Source of the DNA: Bacteroidales bacterium UBA3742
GTDB lineage: Bacteria; Bacteroidota; Bacteroidia; Bacteroidales; Paludibacteraceae
Assembly: GCA_002371785.1 (NCBI GenBank)
Contig: DFGU01000006.1
Coordinates: 1,500-11,579 of the forward strand
Reading direction: 5' to 3'
DNA: 10,080 bases
Shown: piece after piece, positions 1 to 6,505 of the stretch
Layout of the letters: every line of letters starts with the position of its first letter
How positions within the stretch are numbered: position 1 is the first letter of the stretch
The notes under the pieces: generated by a model
What the model was told of the DNA's origin: nothing
The model's database searches: none
The model's input: only the letters and a program-made list of their open reading frames with translations
Program-made: the position numbers and the translations under genes

Positions 1-584
1 ACGGCATCCTGCAGCTGGGTACGACCCATCTTGATCGAGTCGTTGAACTCATCGCCCTTCTTGCGCAGCGCGTCGATAAGCATCGTGAGCGCTTCTACCA
101 GGCCGCGATTCATGCGGATAAACGCATAGCGGAAAGCCGAGGGGTAGGCATCGTTGGTGGATTGTGCACAGTTGACATGGTCGTTAGGGGAGCAGTACTG
201 ATACTCGCCACGCTCATGACCCATGATCTCCAGCGCGCGGTTGGCAATCACCTCGTTGGCATTCATGTTGACCGTAGTGCCGGCACCGCCCTGTACCATG
301 TCGGTAGGGAACTGGTCGTGCATCTTGCCGTCGATTATCTCGCGACATGCTTGTGCGATAGCGGCATGGATCTCGTCGTTGATGACGCCGAGTTCGTGGT
401 TAGCCTCCACGGCTGCCAACTTGATGTAGGCCATCGCAATGATGTACTCCGGGAAGTCGGACATCTTGAGGTTGCTGACCTTGTAATTGTTGATACCGCG
501 TTGCGTCTGCACACCATAGTATGCTTCGGCGGGTACTTGCAGAGCGCCTAAGAGGTCGGACTCTGTACGAAATTTTGTGTCCAT
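1..584 (-). CDS. aspA: Aspartate ammonia-lyase (aspartase), N-terminal part, 3' end cut by window edge
   Basis: The product reversibly deaminates L-aspartate to fumarate and ammonia in the cytoplasm, linking amino-acid nitrogen to fumarate respiration. The ATG at 584-582 gives 194 complete residues before the window ends. The residues seen match the aspartase/fumarase superfamily and specifically aspartase: PAEAYYGVQT at 18-27, GGAGTTVNMNANEVIANRAL at 99-118, PNDHVNCAQSTNDAYPSAFR at 133-152 (the first substrate-binding regions), and GRTQLQDA at 187-194. Family members run to about 470 residues, so more than half, including the catalytic flexible GSS loop, lies outside the window. The gene follows ftsY after 41 bases. 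The alternative, class II fumarase, is less likely because the NANEVIANRALE and NDHVN...STNDAYP blocks have the aspartase form. Confidence 0.93.
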   Translation of the reverse strand, partial: MDTKFRTESDLLGALQVPAEAYYGVQTQRGINNYKVSNLKMSDFPEYIIAMAYIKLAAVEANHELGVINDEIHAAIAQACREIIDGKMHDQFPTDMVQGGAGTTVNMNANEVIANRALEIMGHERGEYQYCSPNDHVNCAQSTNDAYPSAFRYAFIRMNRGLVEALTMLIDALRKKGDEFNDSIKMGRTQLQDA

Positions 585-614
585 AGTATATTATAATTTG
601 AATGTTAGTATATT

Positions 615-628
615 CCTTTCACCTTTCA
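615..628 (-). repeat. Two tandem copies of the 7-mer TGAAAGG at the ftsY stop codon
   Basis: Read on the minus strand, positions 628-615 are two perfect head-to-tail copies of TGAAAGG, preceded by AAAG. The first TGA is the stop codon of ftsY. It lies at the start of the 41-base gap before aspA, whose remainder is AT-rich and shows no stem-loop or recognisable promoter. Function unknown; two copies of a 7-mer may be chance, though the purine-rich run could act as a ribosome-proximal leader element for aspA. Confidence 0.4.
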
Positions 629-1588
629 CTTTGTAACGTTTCCGAGCAGCGAGCGGACAAACTCCGTGCGGTTGAAGCACTGGAGGTCGGTCATCTGCTC
701 ACCCAGCCCGATATAGCGAACGGGTATCTTAAACTGGTCGCTAATGCCGATCACGACGCCGCCTTTGGCCGTGCCATCCAGTTTGGTAATAGCCAGCGAG
801 CTGACCTGGGTAGCTGCCGTGAACTGGCGAGCCTGCTCAAAGGCATTCTGGCCGGTACTGCCGTCCAGGACGAGCATGACGTCATGCGGCGCATCGGGTA
901 CCACTTTCTGCATGACGTTCTTGATCTTGGTAAGCTCGTTCATGAGGTTGATCTTGTTGTGCAGACGTCCGGCGGTATCAATGAGCACCACGTCGGCATC
1001 ATTAGCCTTGGCCGACTGGAGGGTGTCGAAAGCTACGGAGGCAGGGTCGGAGCCCTGCTGCTGCTTCACAACGGGTACGCCTACGCGTTCGCCCCATATG
1101 CATAGTTGCTCTACGGCGGCAGCGCGGAAGGTATCGGCCGCACCGAGATAAACGCGTTTGCCGGCTTGCTTGTACTGGTAGGCCAGTTTGCCGATGGTGG
1201 TAGTCTTGCCCACGCCATTGACGCCCACGACCATGATGACGTAAGGCTTGGCCGGCAGCGGAGCGGAGAAGTCGAGTACCTCGGTGGTATTGTTCTCCTG
1301 GAGCAAGGCGGCTATCTCCTCGGTGAGGATGACGTTCAGTTCGTCGGTACCGATATATTTATCCCGTTTTACACGTTCCTGGATACGCTCGATGATGCGC
1401 AGCGTGGTCTCTACACCTACGTCGGAAGTGATGAGCGCTTCCTCCAGGTTGTCGAGCACGTCGTCATCTACCGTGGATTTGCCGACGATAGCATGACTGA
1501 TCTTACTCAGAACGGATTCTTTGGTTTTCTCAAGGCCCTTGTCGAGGGTCTCTTTTTTCTCTCTATTAAACAGTCCGAAAAATGCCAT
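626..1588 (-). CDS. ftsY: Signal recognition particle receptor GTPase FtsY
   Basis: FtsY is the membrane-associated SRP receptor. It pairs with Ffh through their GTPase domains to deliver ribosome-nascent chain complexes to SecYEG. The 320-residue product has a short basic N-terminus with MAFFGLFNREKKE at 1-13, a helical N domain to about 105, and a G domain with all family motifs: P-loop GVNGVGKTT at 122-130, DTFRAAA at 152-158, DTAGR at 204-208, TKLD at 268-271 and GLGEQ at 294-298. The insertion-box region lies between about 130 and 200. The long acidic A domain of E. coli FtsY is absent, as is common in short FtsY proteins, so membrane binding would rest on the N-terminal amphipathic stretch. 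DTFRAAA and GLGEQ(M)TDL favour FtsY over Ffh, which carries a C-terminal M domain that is missing here. The start ATG at 1588-1586 follows the add stop by 24 AT-rich bases without a clear Shine-Dalgarno sequence. Confidence 0.97.
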   Translation of the reverse strand: MAFFGLFNREKKETLDKGLEKTKESVLSKISHAIVGKSTVDDDVLDNLEEALITSDVGVETTLRIIERIQERVKRDKYIGTDELNVILTEEIAALLQENNTTEVLDFSAPLPAKPYVIMVVGVNGVGKTTTIGKLAYQYKQAGKRVYLGAADTFRAAAVEQLCIWGERVGVPVVKQQQGSDPASVAFDTLQSAKANDADVVLIDTAGRLHNKINLMNELTKIKNVMQKVVPDAPHDVMLVLDGSTGQNAFEQARQFTAATQVSSLAITKLDGTAKGGVVIGISDQFKIPVRYIGLGEQMTDLQCFNRTEFVRSLLGNVTK

Positions 1589-1612
1589 ATTTGTATATAT
1601 ATTATATAAGGA

Positions 1613-2623
1613 TTAGTATAGTATGGTGGATGTGTAGTTTTTCTGCACCTTGGCGCGCAATTGTTGCTTGAGGTCTTCGTTCGCAAAACTTGCATTGACC
1701 GAGTTGAGCAGCATATGGCCGATCTCAAACTCATGCAACTGGAAGGTCTCGATCAGGTGGTGCCACTCCTGCTGCAGGTCGGTATTGCTCACGGTCATAT
1801 CGTCGGTATTGACGCACACCTTAACGCCGGCATCCAGGAGTCGGCGCAACGGGTAGTCGGCATAAGAGCGATAGATACCGGTGTCGATATTGCTGGTGGG
1901 GCAGAGCTCGAGGGTGATGTCACGTGCGACGAGTTCGTCTATCACGCGCTTGTCCTCCAGTCCGCGTACGCCGTGACCGATACGTACGGCTCCTGCCTGG
2001 ATAGCCTCCCATACACTGTCAGCACCGGCTGCTTCGCCGGCATGGATGATGATGGGGATGTGATAGTGGCGTGCCTTTTCGAAGGCATACTCGAAATCGC
2101 TGGTCGGGAAGAGTCCCTCCGCTCCGGCCAGATCGACGGCTACGACTCCATGTCCCAAGAACTCACGGGCTACGTCGATGGTGATGAGGTTGGCCTCGTG
2201 GGTGGCCGGGTCGTTGCCTCGCATCATGGAGACGATAAGTCCGCACGGTATGGGGGCGCGACGTATGCCCTGGAGCACAGCTTCTACGGCCTGTCGTTGG
2301 CTCAGACCCTTCTCGCAGGACTTCTGCGGGGCAAAGCGTATCTCGGCATATATGAGTCCCTGCTCATGCAGTTCGCAAAGCAGATCATAGGTGCATATAT
2401 CCAGCGCCTCGCGGGTGTGGAGCAACGAGCATGCCAGGTCGAACCGCGCCAGGTAGTCGTTCAGGTCCTTGCAATCCTCGGTAAGCGACATGAGTTTGCG
2501 GAGCTCCTCATCGCTATCGGGTATGCTTACGCCTTGCATATTGGCCAGTCGACGCGCCGTATGGAGCGGCATAGAGCCATCCAGGTGCAAGTGTAAATCG
2601 ATTAGTGCTAATTGTTTTTCCAT
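1613..2623 (-). CDS. add: Adenosine deaminase
   Basis: The enzyme hydrolyses adenosine (and usually deoxyadenosine) to inosine and ammonia in purine salvage; it is cytosolic and binds one zinc. The 336-residue length is normal for the family. The metal and catalytic residues of the amidohydrolase barrel are all present: HLHLDGS with H11 and H13, HAGE with H194 and catalytic E197, RIGHG with H217, and NTDD with D274 and D275. The spacings 194-197 and 217-274 equal those of mammalian ADA (214-217 and 238-295). CPTSN at 241-245 is the usual family block. The related adenine deaminase and AMP deaminase subfamilies are possible alternatives, but the length and the MRG/DLAGAE (about 134-169) blocks suit adenosine deaminase. 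The start at 2623 lies 19 bases after the phosphoglycosyl transferase stop, and no terminator is visible between them, so read-through from the polysaccharide operon is possible. Confidence 0.94.
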   Translation of the reverse strand: MEKQLALIDLHLHLDGSMPLHTARRLANMQGVSIPDSDEELRKLMSLTEDCKDLNDYLARFDLACSLLHTREALDICTYDLLCELHEQGLIYAEIRFAPQKSCEKGLSQRQAVEAVLQGIRRAPIPCGLIVSMMRGNDPATHEANLITIDVAREFLGHGVVAVDLAGAEGLFPTSDFEYAFEKARHYHIPIIIHAGEAAGADSVWEAIQAGAVRIGHGVRGLEDKRVIDELVARDITLELCPTSNIDTGIYRSYADYPLRRLLDAGVKVCVNTDDMTVSNTDLQQEWHHLIETFQLHEFEIGHMLLNSVNASFANEDLKQQLRAKVQKNYTSTILY

Positions 2624-2642
2624 ATGTGTATGTGTTTTTCAG

Positions 2643-3230
2643 TTATCGTATTAGTTTTCCAAAGGTCAGCAGTATGATGCGGAAATACTCGCCGAGGGTC
2701 TGATGGCGTATGTAGCGCATGTTGAGCGCTATCTTAGCCGGCATGATTTCCTGGATATAGGTCCGGTCGGGATCTGCGGAACGGGCTAGGAGCGTGTTCT
2801 CGTCGATATATTCGATAGAGGCGTAGTCGGTGATGCCGGGCCGAACGGAGAGCACTTGGCGTTGCTCGTCGGTGTAGAGATCGACATACCGACGCACTTC
2901 CGGACGAGGACCTACGAGCGACATGTCTCCGATAAGGACGTTCACGAGTTGCGGCAGTTCGTCGAGCTTATACTTACGTATATAGTATCCTGCGCGCGTG
3001 ACGCGCGGGTCGCGATCGCCGATGGTGATGAGACTCATCTTGTCGGCCCCTACGCGCATGGAACGGAATTTGAGCAAACCGAAGTCGCGTCCATCCTTTC
3101 CGACACGCTGCTGGCGGTAGAAGACCGGTCCCGGGTCGTCGATGACTATCCATAGCGCCACCAAGAGGAAGAGCGGGCTGAGCAATAGCAGTCCGAGCAG
3201 GCTGAATACTATGTCGCAAAATCGGATCAT
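2643..3230 (-). CDS. Initiating phosphoglycosyl transferase (minimal PglC/WcfS-like monotopic sugar transferase)
   Basis: This enzyme is predicted to move a sugar-1-phosphate from a UDP-sugar to undecaprenyl phosphate at the inner membrane, the first step of repeat-unit assembly. The 195 residues are just the catalytic bacterial sugar transferase domain, without the extra N-terminal membrane bundle of WbaP/WcaJ. Visible features are the hydrophobic re-entrant helix at about 5-30 with the helix-breaking S18-P19, GPVFYRQQRVG at 34-44, KFRSM at 54-58, the catalytic D90-E91 in LDELPQL, GDMSLVGPRPE at 101-111, and VRPGIT at 129-134. It overlaps the aminotransferase upstream by ATGA (3230-3227). 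In Bacteroides fragilis the equivalent pair is WcfR/WcfS, where WcfS loads acetamido-4-amino-trideoxygalactose (AATGal) phosphate. The same substrate is inferred here from that context and is not proven. It is the last polysaccharide gene before the housekeeping block. Confidence 0.92.
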   Translation of the reverse strand: MIRFCDIVFSLLGLLLLSPLFLLVALWIVIDDPGPVFYRQQRVGKDGRDFGLLKFRSMRVGADKMSLITIGDRDPRVTRAGYYIRKYKLDELPQLVNVLIGDMSLVGPRPEVRRYVDLYTDEQRQVLSVRPGITDYASIEYIDENTLLARSADPDRTYIQEIMPAKIALNMRYIRHQTLGEYFRIILLTFGKLIR

Positions 3231-4432
3231 CTATGCGTCAGGATATCGGTGTATTGCGTGATGATATAATCTATTTCCTCGTCCGTAAGGCGTGTATGCA
3301 ACGGGAGCGTGATCTCGTTGACAAAATGGGCATAGGCATTGGGGAAGTTACGGATGTCGAAGCCCAAAGCCTTGTAGGCCGTCATCATCGGTAGTGGCTT
3401 GTAGTGGACATTGGTAGCGATGCCACGTTCGGCCATGCGGACAATGATGGCTTGCCGTTCCTCCAAAGTAGCACCGGGGATGCGGGTGAGATAGAGGTGG
3501 CCGGACGAACAGTAGTCGTCGGTATAATGATTCAAGACCTCGACGCCAAGGGGCCGGAAAACCGCGTTGTAGCGACGGATGATCTCGCGGCGACGAGCCA
3601 GCAGGGCAGGGTAGCGCTTCATCTGAACGAGACCCAAAGCGGCCATGATATCGGTCATGTTGCATTTGTACCACGGTCCGACGATATCGTACTCCCATGC
3701 GCCGAGTTGCGTCTTGGCAAGCGCGTCTTTGGACTGGCCGTGCAGCGAGTAGAGTTGTACCTGGTGATAGAGTGCTTCGTCGTCGATGCCGGGAATGCGC
3801 CAAGTGAGTGCACCGCCTTCGGCTGTGGTGAAGTTCTTGACGGCATGGAAGGAGAAGGACGTGAAATCGGCCATCGAACCCACCATATGATTGTGCCACG
3901 AAGCACCGAAGGCATGGGCAGCATCCGCACAGACGGCGATACGGCCAATGGCCTGTTGGAGATCGTTGGAGGGCTGGAAAGCATGTTGATGGCGCTTGAC
4001 GATGTCGAATATACGGGCATAGTCGCACGGGATGCCGGCCAAGTCCACGGGGATGATGGCTTTGGTGCGAGGCGTGATAGCGGCCTCAACGGCATCATAG
4101 TCCATCTCCAGGCTATCGTGTTGGCTGTCGATAAAGACGATTGTTGCGCCTACATGGGCGATGACGGATGCCGAAGCCGTATAGGTATATGCGGGTACGA
4201 TGACTTCGTCGCCCGGGCCGATACCCAAGAGACGCAGCGCCATCTCCAGACAGGCTGTTGCGGAGTTGAGACACACCGCACGTGGCGCATCAACATACTC
4301 GGCTATCTCGCGCTCCAACTGCTTGGTGCGTGGACCGGTGGTGATCCAACCGGAGAGAATGGCTTCGCGTACTTCCTGAACCTCTGCTTCCGTCATGTCG
4401 GGCGGCGAAAATGGAATATTAAACTTTTTCAT
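3227..4432 (-). CDS. DegT/DnrJ/EryC1/StrS-family sugar-nucleotide aminotransferase (WcfR-like)
   Basis: The product is a fold-type I PLP enzyme that transfers an amino group, usually from glutamate, to a 4-keto sugar nucleotide. Its 401 residues span the full family length. Seen in order: SGWITTGPRT at 27-36, NSATACLEMAL at 56-66 (phosphate-binding region), PAYTYTASAS at 80-89, D170-A-A-H173 with the PLP-pyridine aspartate D170, and SFHAVKNFTTAEGG at 194-207 with the Schiff-base lysine K199. The HYKPLP block lies near the C-terminus. The pairing with a small phosphoglycosyl transferase, with ATGA overlap, resembles WcfR/WcfS of Bacteroides capsule loci, and that suggests UDP-4-amino-2-acetamido-2,4,6-trideoxy-galactose as product. 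The 4,6-dehydratase that would supply the keto-sugar is not in the window. PglE, PseC and ArnB are relatives with the same motifs, so the exact sugar remains open. The start at 4432 lies 7 bases after the preceding stop. Confidence 0.93.
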   Translation of the reverse strand: MKKFNIPFSPPDMTEAEVQEVREAILSGWITTGPRTKQLEREIAEYVDAPRAVCLNSATACLEMALRLLGIGPGDEVIVPAYTYTASASVIAHVGATIVFIDSQHDSLEMDYDAVEAAITPRTKAIIPVDLAGIPCDYARIFDIVKRHQHAFQPSNDLQQAIGRIAVCADAAHAFGASWHNHMVGSMADFTSFSFHAVKNFTTAEGGALTWRIPGIDDEALYHQVQLYSLHGQSKDALAKTQLGAWEYDIVGPWYKCNMTDIMAALGLVQMKRYPALLARRREIIRRYNAVFRPLGVEVLNHYTDDYCSSGHLYLTRIPGATLEERQAIIVRMAERGIATNVHYKPLPMMTAYKALGFDIRNFPNAYAHFVNEITLPLHTRLTDEEIDYIITQYTDILTHR

Positions 4433-4439
4433 ATTGTTA

Positions 4440-5432
4440 TTATCGATTTGTTTCTACATTAAATGGTCGTTTGAATAGTAGTTTACCTATACCGCACAGA
4501 TACCCCCATCCGTAACAGAAATGGATCGTGGCGAATACAAGCGGTAGATAGAGATTGCGGTATTTGATCCCGATACCGATGACTGCCAGCAGATAAAGGC
4601 TTATACCGCAGATGTACAGGATTCCTAAAACAGAATGTACAAAAGCTAACGGAAGTCCGATGATAATGCCAAGCACAAACAATAAAGGTACGAACTGCCG
4701 GATGGTTGCCGGATGATTAATCTTCTTGTTTACCAGCGGCTTGAAAAGTCCATATTGATAAAACATACGTCCTGTTTTAGCAATCGTATCGCGTGCATAA
4801 TAGGTAGTACAGATCCCGGGAACTAAATATATGTGTCCTCCATGTTGGATGGTACGGGCATTGAACTCATCATCCTGGTTTCTGGTCAGTTCTTCGTCAA
4901 AGAAGCCTATCTCGTCAAAGAGCGATCGGTGCCAGAAACCGAAAGGCACTGTATCCGCTTCGGTCGGTTTGTCAATTGTTGCTGTGCGGAACGTACTGTT
5001 TCCTACACCGAGAGGATGACTGCAGGCTATCGAAATCGCTTGTGCTTTGCGGCTGTCGTTAGCGGGTAATGTCTGACATACTCCACCTACGTTCGTTGCA
5101 TCCGGCAACTCGCTTATGTAGCGTAATAAAGTGCTAACATAATTCGTCGGGAAAGTAGAATGGGCATCAATACGGCAGATATATTCGCCTTTGGCAGCAC
5201 GAATACCAATATTCATGGCATAGGGAGCTGTGCGATGATCATTGTTAAGCAAGCGGATATTGGCATATCGTTCCAGATAGGGTTCTATCAATGCACGTGT
5301 TCTATCCGTACTACCGCCGTCAACAAGCAATAACTCCCAATTCTCTTTGGGAAAATCTTGCGCCAGAACGGACCGGATACATGCGTCTATAAACCGTTCT
5401 TCGTTATATATGGGACAAATAATTGAGACCAT
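4440..5432 (-). CDS. Family 2 glycosyltransferase, ExoA-like, with C-terminal membrane segments
   Basis: This is predicted to be an inverting GT-A glycosyltransferase that adds a sugar to the lipid-linked repeat unit on the cytoplasmic face. Numbering from the chosen ATG (5432-5430) gives 330 residues: VSIICPIYNEE at 2-12, VDGGSTDRT at 37-45, RIDAH at 87-91 (the DxD-type metal site in the form used by the succinoglycan ExoA group), and NQDDEFNAR at 185-193 (catalytic-base region). Three hydrophobic segments at about 247-268, 270-290 and 293-315 anchor it to the membrane. The reading frame is open further upstream to an ATG at 5522, but that would overlap the acyltransferase by 91 bases and precede the family's normal N-terminus. 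A second candidate start at 5441 adds MEI. I prefer 5432 because its ATG overlaps the upstream stop as TAATG. Donor and acceptor are unknown. The gene is AT-rich compared with the aminotransferase downstream. Confidence 0.88.
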   Translation of the reverse strand: MVSIICPIYNEERFIDACIRSVLAQDFPKENWELLLVDGGSTDRTRALIEPYLERYANIRLLNNDHRTAPYAMNIGIRAAKGEYICRIDAHSTFPTNYVSTLLRYISELPDATNVGGVCQTLPANDSRKAQAISIACSHPLGVGNSTFRTATIDKPTEADTVPFGFWHRSLFDEIGFFDEELTRNQDDEFNARTIQHGGHIYLVPGICTTYYARDTIAKTGRMFYQYGLFKPLVNKKINHPATIRQFVPLLFVLGIIIGLPLAFVHSVLGILYICGISLYLLAVIGIGIKYRNLYLPLVFATIHFCYGWGYLCGIGKLLFKRPFNVETNR

Positions 5433-5441
5433 TATTTCCAT
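5430..5441 (-). promoter_or_regulatory. Two closely spaced start codons at a coupled gene junction
   Basis: On the minus strand the junction reads ATGGAAATAATG. The first ATG (5441-5439) and the second (5432-5430) are in the same frame of the ExoA-like gene. The second shares one base with the TAA stop (5434-5432) of the acyltransferase. The GGAA between them is a possible weak ribosome-binding sequence for the second ATG. This decides only three residues of the product; both starts are compatible with translational coupling. Confidence 0.5.
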
Positions 5442-6505
5442 AAGCTTTGAATTTTTTGGATGATAAATGCAACAATAGTACATAAAATGATGCTTCCTGT
5501 TGTATATACAAGCCAATGCCATGAATTAGCAATTTGGTAGATAGTAGGTTGGCATCCTATCCAAAGCGGATTTAAACCGTAAATCTTGATAAACAAATAC
5601 GAAATGGGCTTGAACATTAACATGTGTAGGAAAAGGATGAAAATAGAATATTTTCCTAATTGCTGCAAAAGGCCGAATGATATTTTTAATGAATGGATGT
5701 ATTGGCTCACTCCGTATATGAATAAGGTCCCACTACATCCGGTAATAAGTAGCAATATTAATTGAAAAGGATTGATCATTTCAGACATACTTATGGCGTA
5801 TGGACAATATATCGCGATGCATGATGGCAAAGCCAATAAACATATATGCCACCATCGCATTTGCCATGATTCGATAGCATTACGTAAGAATAAACCGATA
5901 TATATAAAAACTCCGGCCATTAATACACGTGTGACAAAAATGGTATTTAAAGAAGGCTTAATCCAATGCATAACAGTTAAAAGAAGAGAAAGCCCCATAA
6001 ATATACTACTCCCTATAAAGCATTGCTTTTGCCATGGGTGTTTCCTGAAAACTGCATGAATGAGAGCTATGCCTACATATGCAAAAAACATGCATTGAAT
6101 AAACCAACAAGCTCCTAAGAAAGGATCATCATAGACTTCTAAAAATCCAATGAGTAAACCCAGGCGCAATAAATAATCTTTCAAGTCAAATAAATGAGTC
6201 AGGTCTCCGGCGCGTGTACCATAGAACTCATTTAAGATACCCAGATGGAAAAATAAGTTGTGCAATAATAAGGATATAATGCCGCAGATGAGAAGGGGCA
6301 TTGCCAATTTTTTCCATTTATTCAGCACGAAGGAACGTATCTCGGAAAGTGATTTTTCGGATAAGAAGTAGCCACTAAGAATAAAGAATAATGGCATATG
6401 AAAACTATATATATATTTATATAGTCCTTCCGGACAGCAGGAATGACCTGCCACCATTAGTATGATCGCAACACCTTTCGCTATGTCAATTGTGCTATTC
6501 CTCAT
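5432..6505 (-). CDS. Acyltransferase family 3 (membrane-bound O-acyltransferase of surface polysaccharide type)
   Basis: The 357-residue product is a multi-spanning inner-membrane protein of the AcylTransf_3 (OafA/NolL-like) family. Such enzymes move acyl groups, often acetyl, onto sugars of glycans. The family signs visible are a conserved first helix IDIAKGVAIILMVAGH at 6-21 with H21, SFHMPLFFILSGYF at 34-47, GACWFIQCMFF at 131-141 in the place of the family's LWFL block, and LGKYSIFILFLH at 283-294 with H294. About ten hydrophobic segments can be marked across the protein. Its place inside the polysaccharide operon suggests O-acetylation (or another acylation) of the repeat unit; substrate and acyl group are not readable. 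Its ATG (6505-6503) starts immediately after the TAG stop (6508-6506) of the gene before it. The gene is the most AT-rich in the window: three 60-base samples counted by hand at 5701, 5881 and 6121 give 38, 32 and 33 % GC, against 58-63 % in add and the aminotransferase. Confidence 0.9.
   Translation of the reverse strand: MRNSTIDIAKGVAIILMVAGHSCCPEGLYKYIYSFHMPLFFILSGYFLSEKSLSEIRSFVLNKWKKLAMPLLICGIISLLLHNLFFHLGILNEFYGTRAGDLTHLFDLKDYLLRLGLLIGFLEVYDDPFLGACWFIQCMFFAYVGIALIHAVFRKHPWQKQCFIGSSIFMGLSLLLTVMHWIKPSLNTIFVTRVLMAGVFIYIGLFLRNAIESWQMRWWHICLLALPSCIAIYCPYAISMSEMINPFQLILLLITGCSGTLFIYGVSQYIHSLKISFGLLQQLGKYSIFILFLHMLMFKPISYLFIKIYGLNPLWIGCQPTIYQIANSWHWLVYTTGSIILCTIVAFIIQKIQSLWK

Larger units (their letters stand above)
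4440..6505. other. AT-rich tract within the polysaccharide operon
   Basis: Hand counts of 60-base samples give 32-38 % GC here (starts 4621, 5701, 5881, 6121). The flanks give 58 % (4261) and 50 % (7081), and values farther out are 63 % (1921) and 67 % (8041). The tract coincides with the acyltransferase and ExoA-like genes, and the low value stops close to the start of the aminotransferase. This fits a block of separate origin but proves no boundary; no repeat or insertion sequence was seen at either edge. Confidence 0.7.

Noticed and set aside
590..600. Plus-strand TATAATTTG resembling a -7 element in the ftsY-aspA gap
   Set aside because: The spacer between TA and TTTG does not fit, and no plus-strand gene lies downstream.
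602..1609. Two consecutive plus-strand open frames of 167 codons opposite ftsY
   Set aside because: Antisense to an intact GTPase gene; the translations are low-information and match no family I know.
1661..2596. A 311-codon plus-strand open frame opposite add
   Set aside because: Antisense shadow of adenosine deaminase, whose zinc and catalytic residues are all present; the shadow protein shows no family features.
2655..2668. A near-match on the minus strand to the Bacteroidota -7 promoter element (GACCTTTG against TAnnTTTG) upstream of add
   Set aside because: It lies in the coding region of the phosphoglycosyl transferase, has a mismatch at the first T, and no TTTG was found at the expected -33 distance.
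3404..4462. A long open frame on the plus strand (352 codons) opposite the aminotransferase gene
   Set aside because: It is fully antisense to a gene with complete catalytic motifs, its translation has no recognisable domain, and the frame is open because of the codon bias of the GC-rich gene.
5433..5522. Upstream in-frame extension of the ExoA-like glycosyltransferase to an ATG at 5522
   Set aside because: It would overlap the acyltransferase C-terminus by 91 bases and adds a cysteine/histidine-rich stretch that precedes the normal family N-terminus; the ATG at 5432 or 5441 fits better.
6403..6424. Alternating AT run with partial dyad symmetry
   Set aside because: It lies inside the acyltransferase gene and encodes the conserved LYKYIYSF stretch; the low GC of this gene explains it, and no hairpin with a T-run follows.
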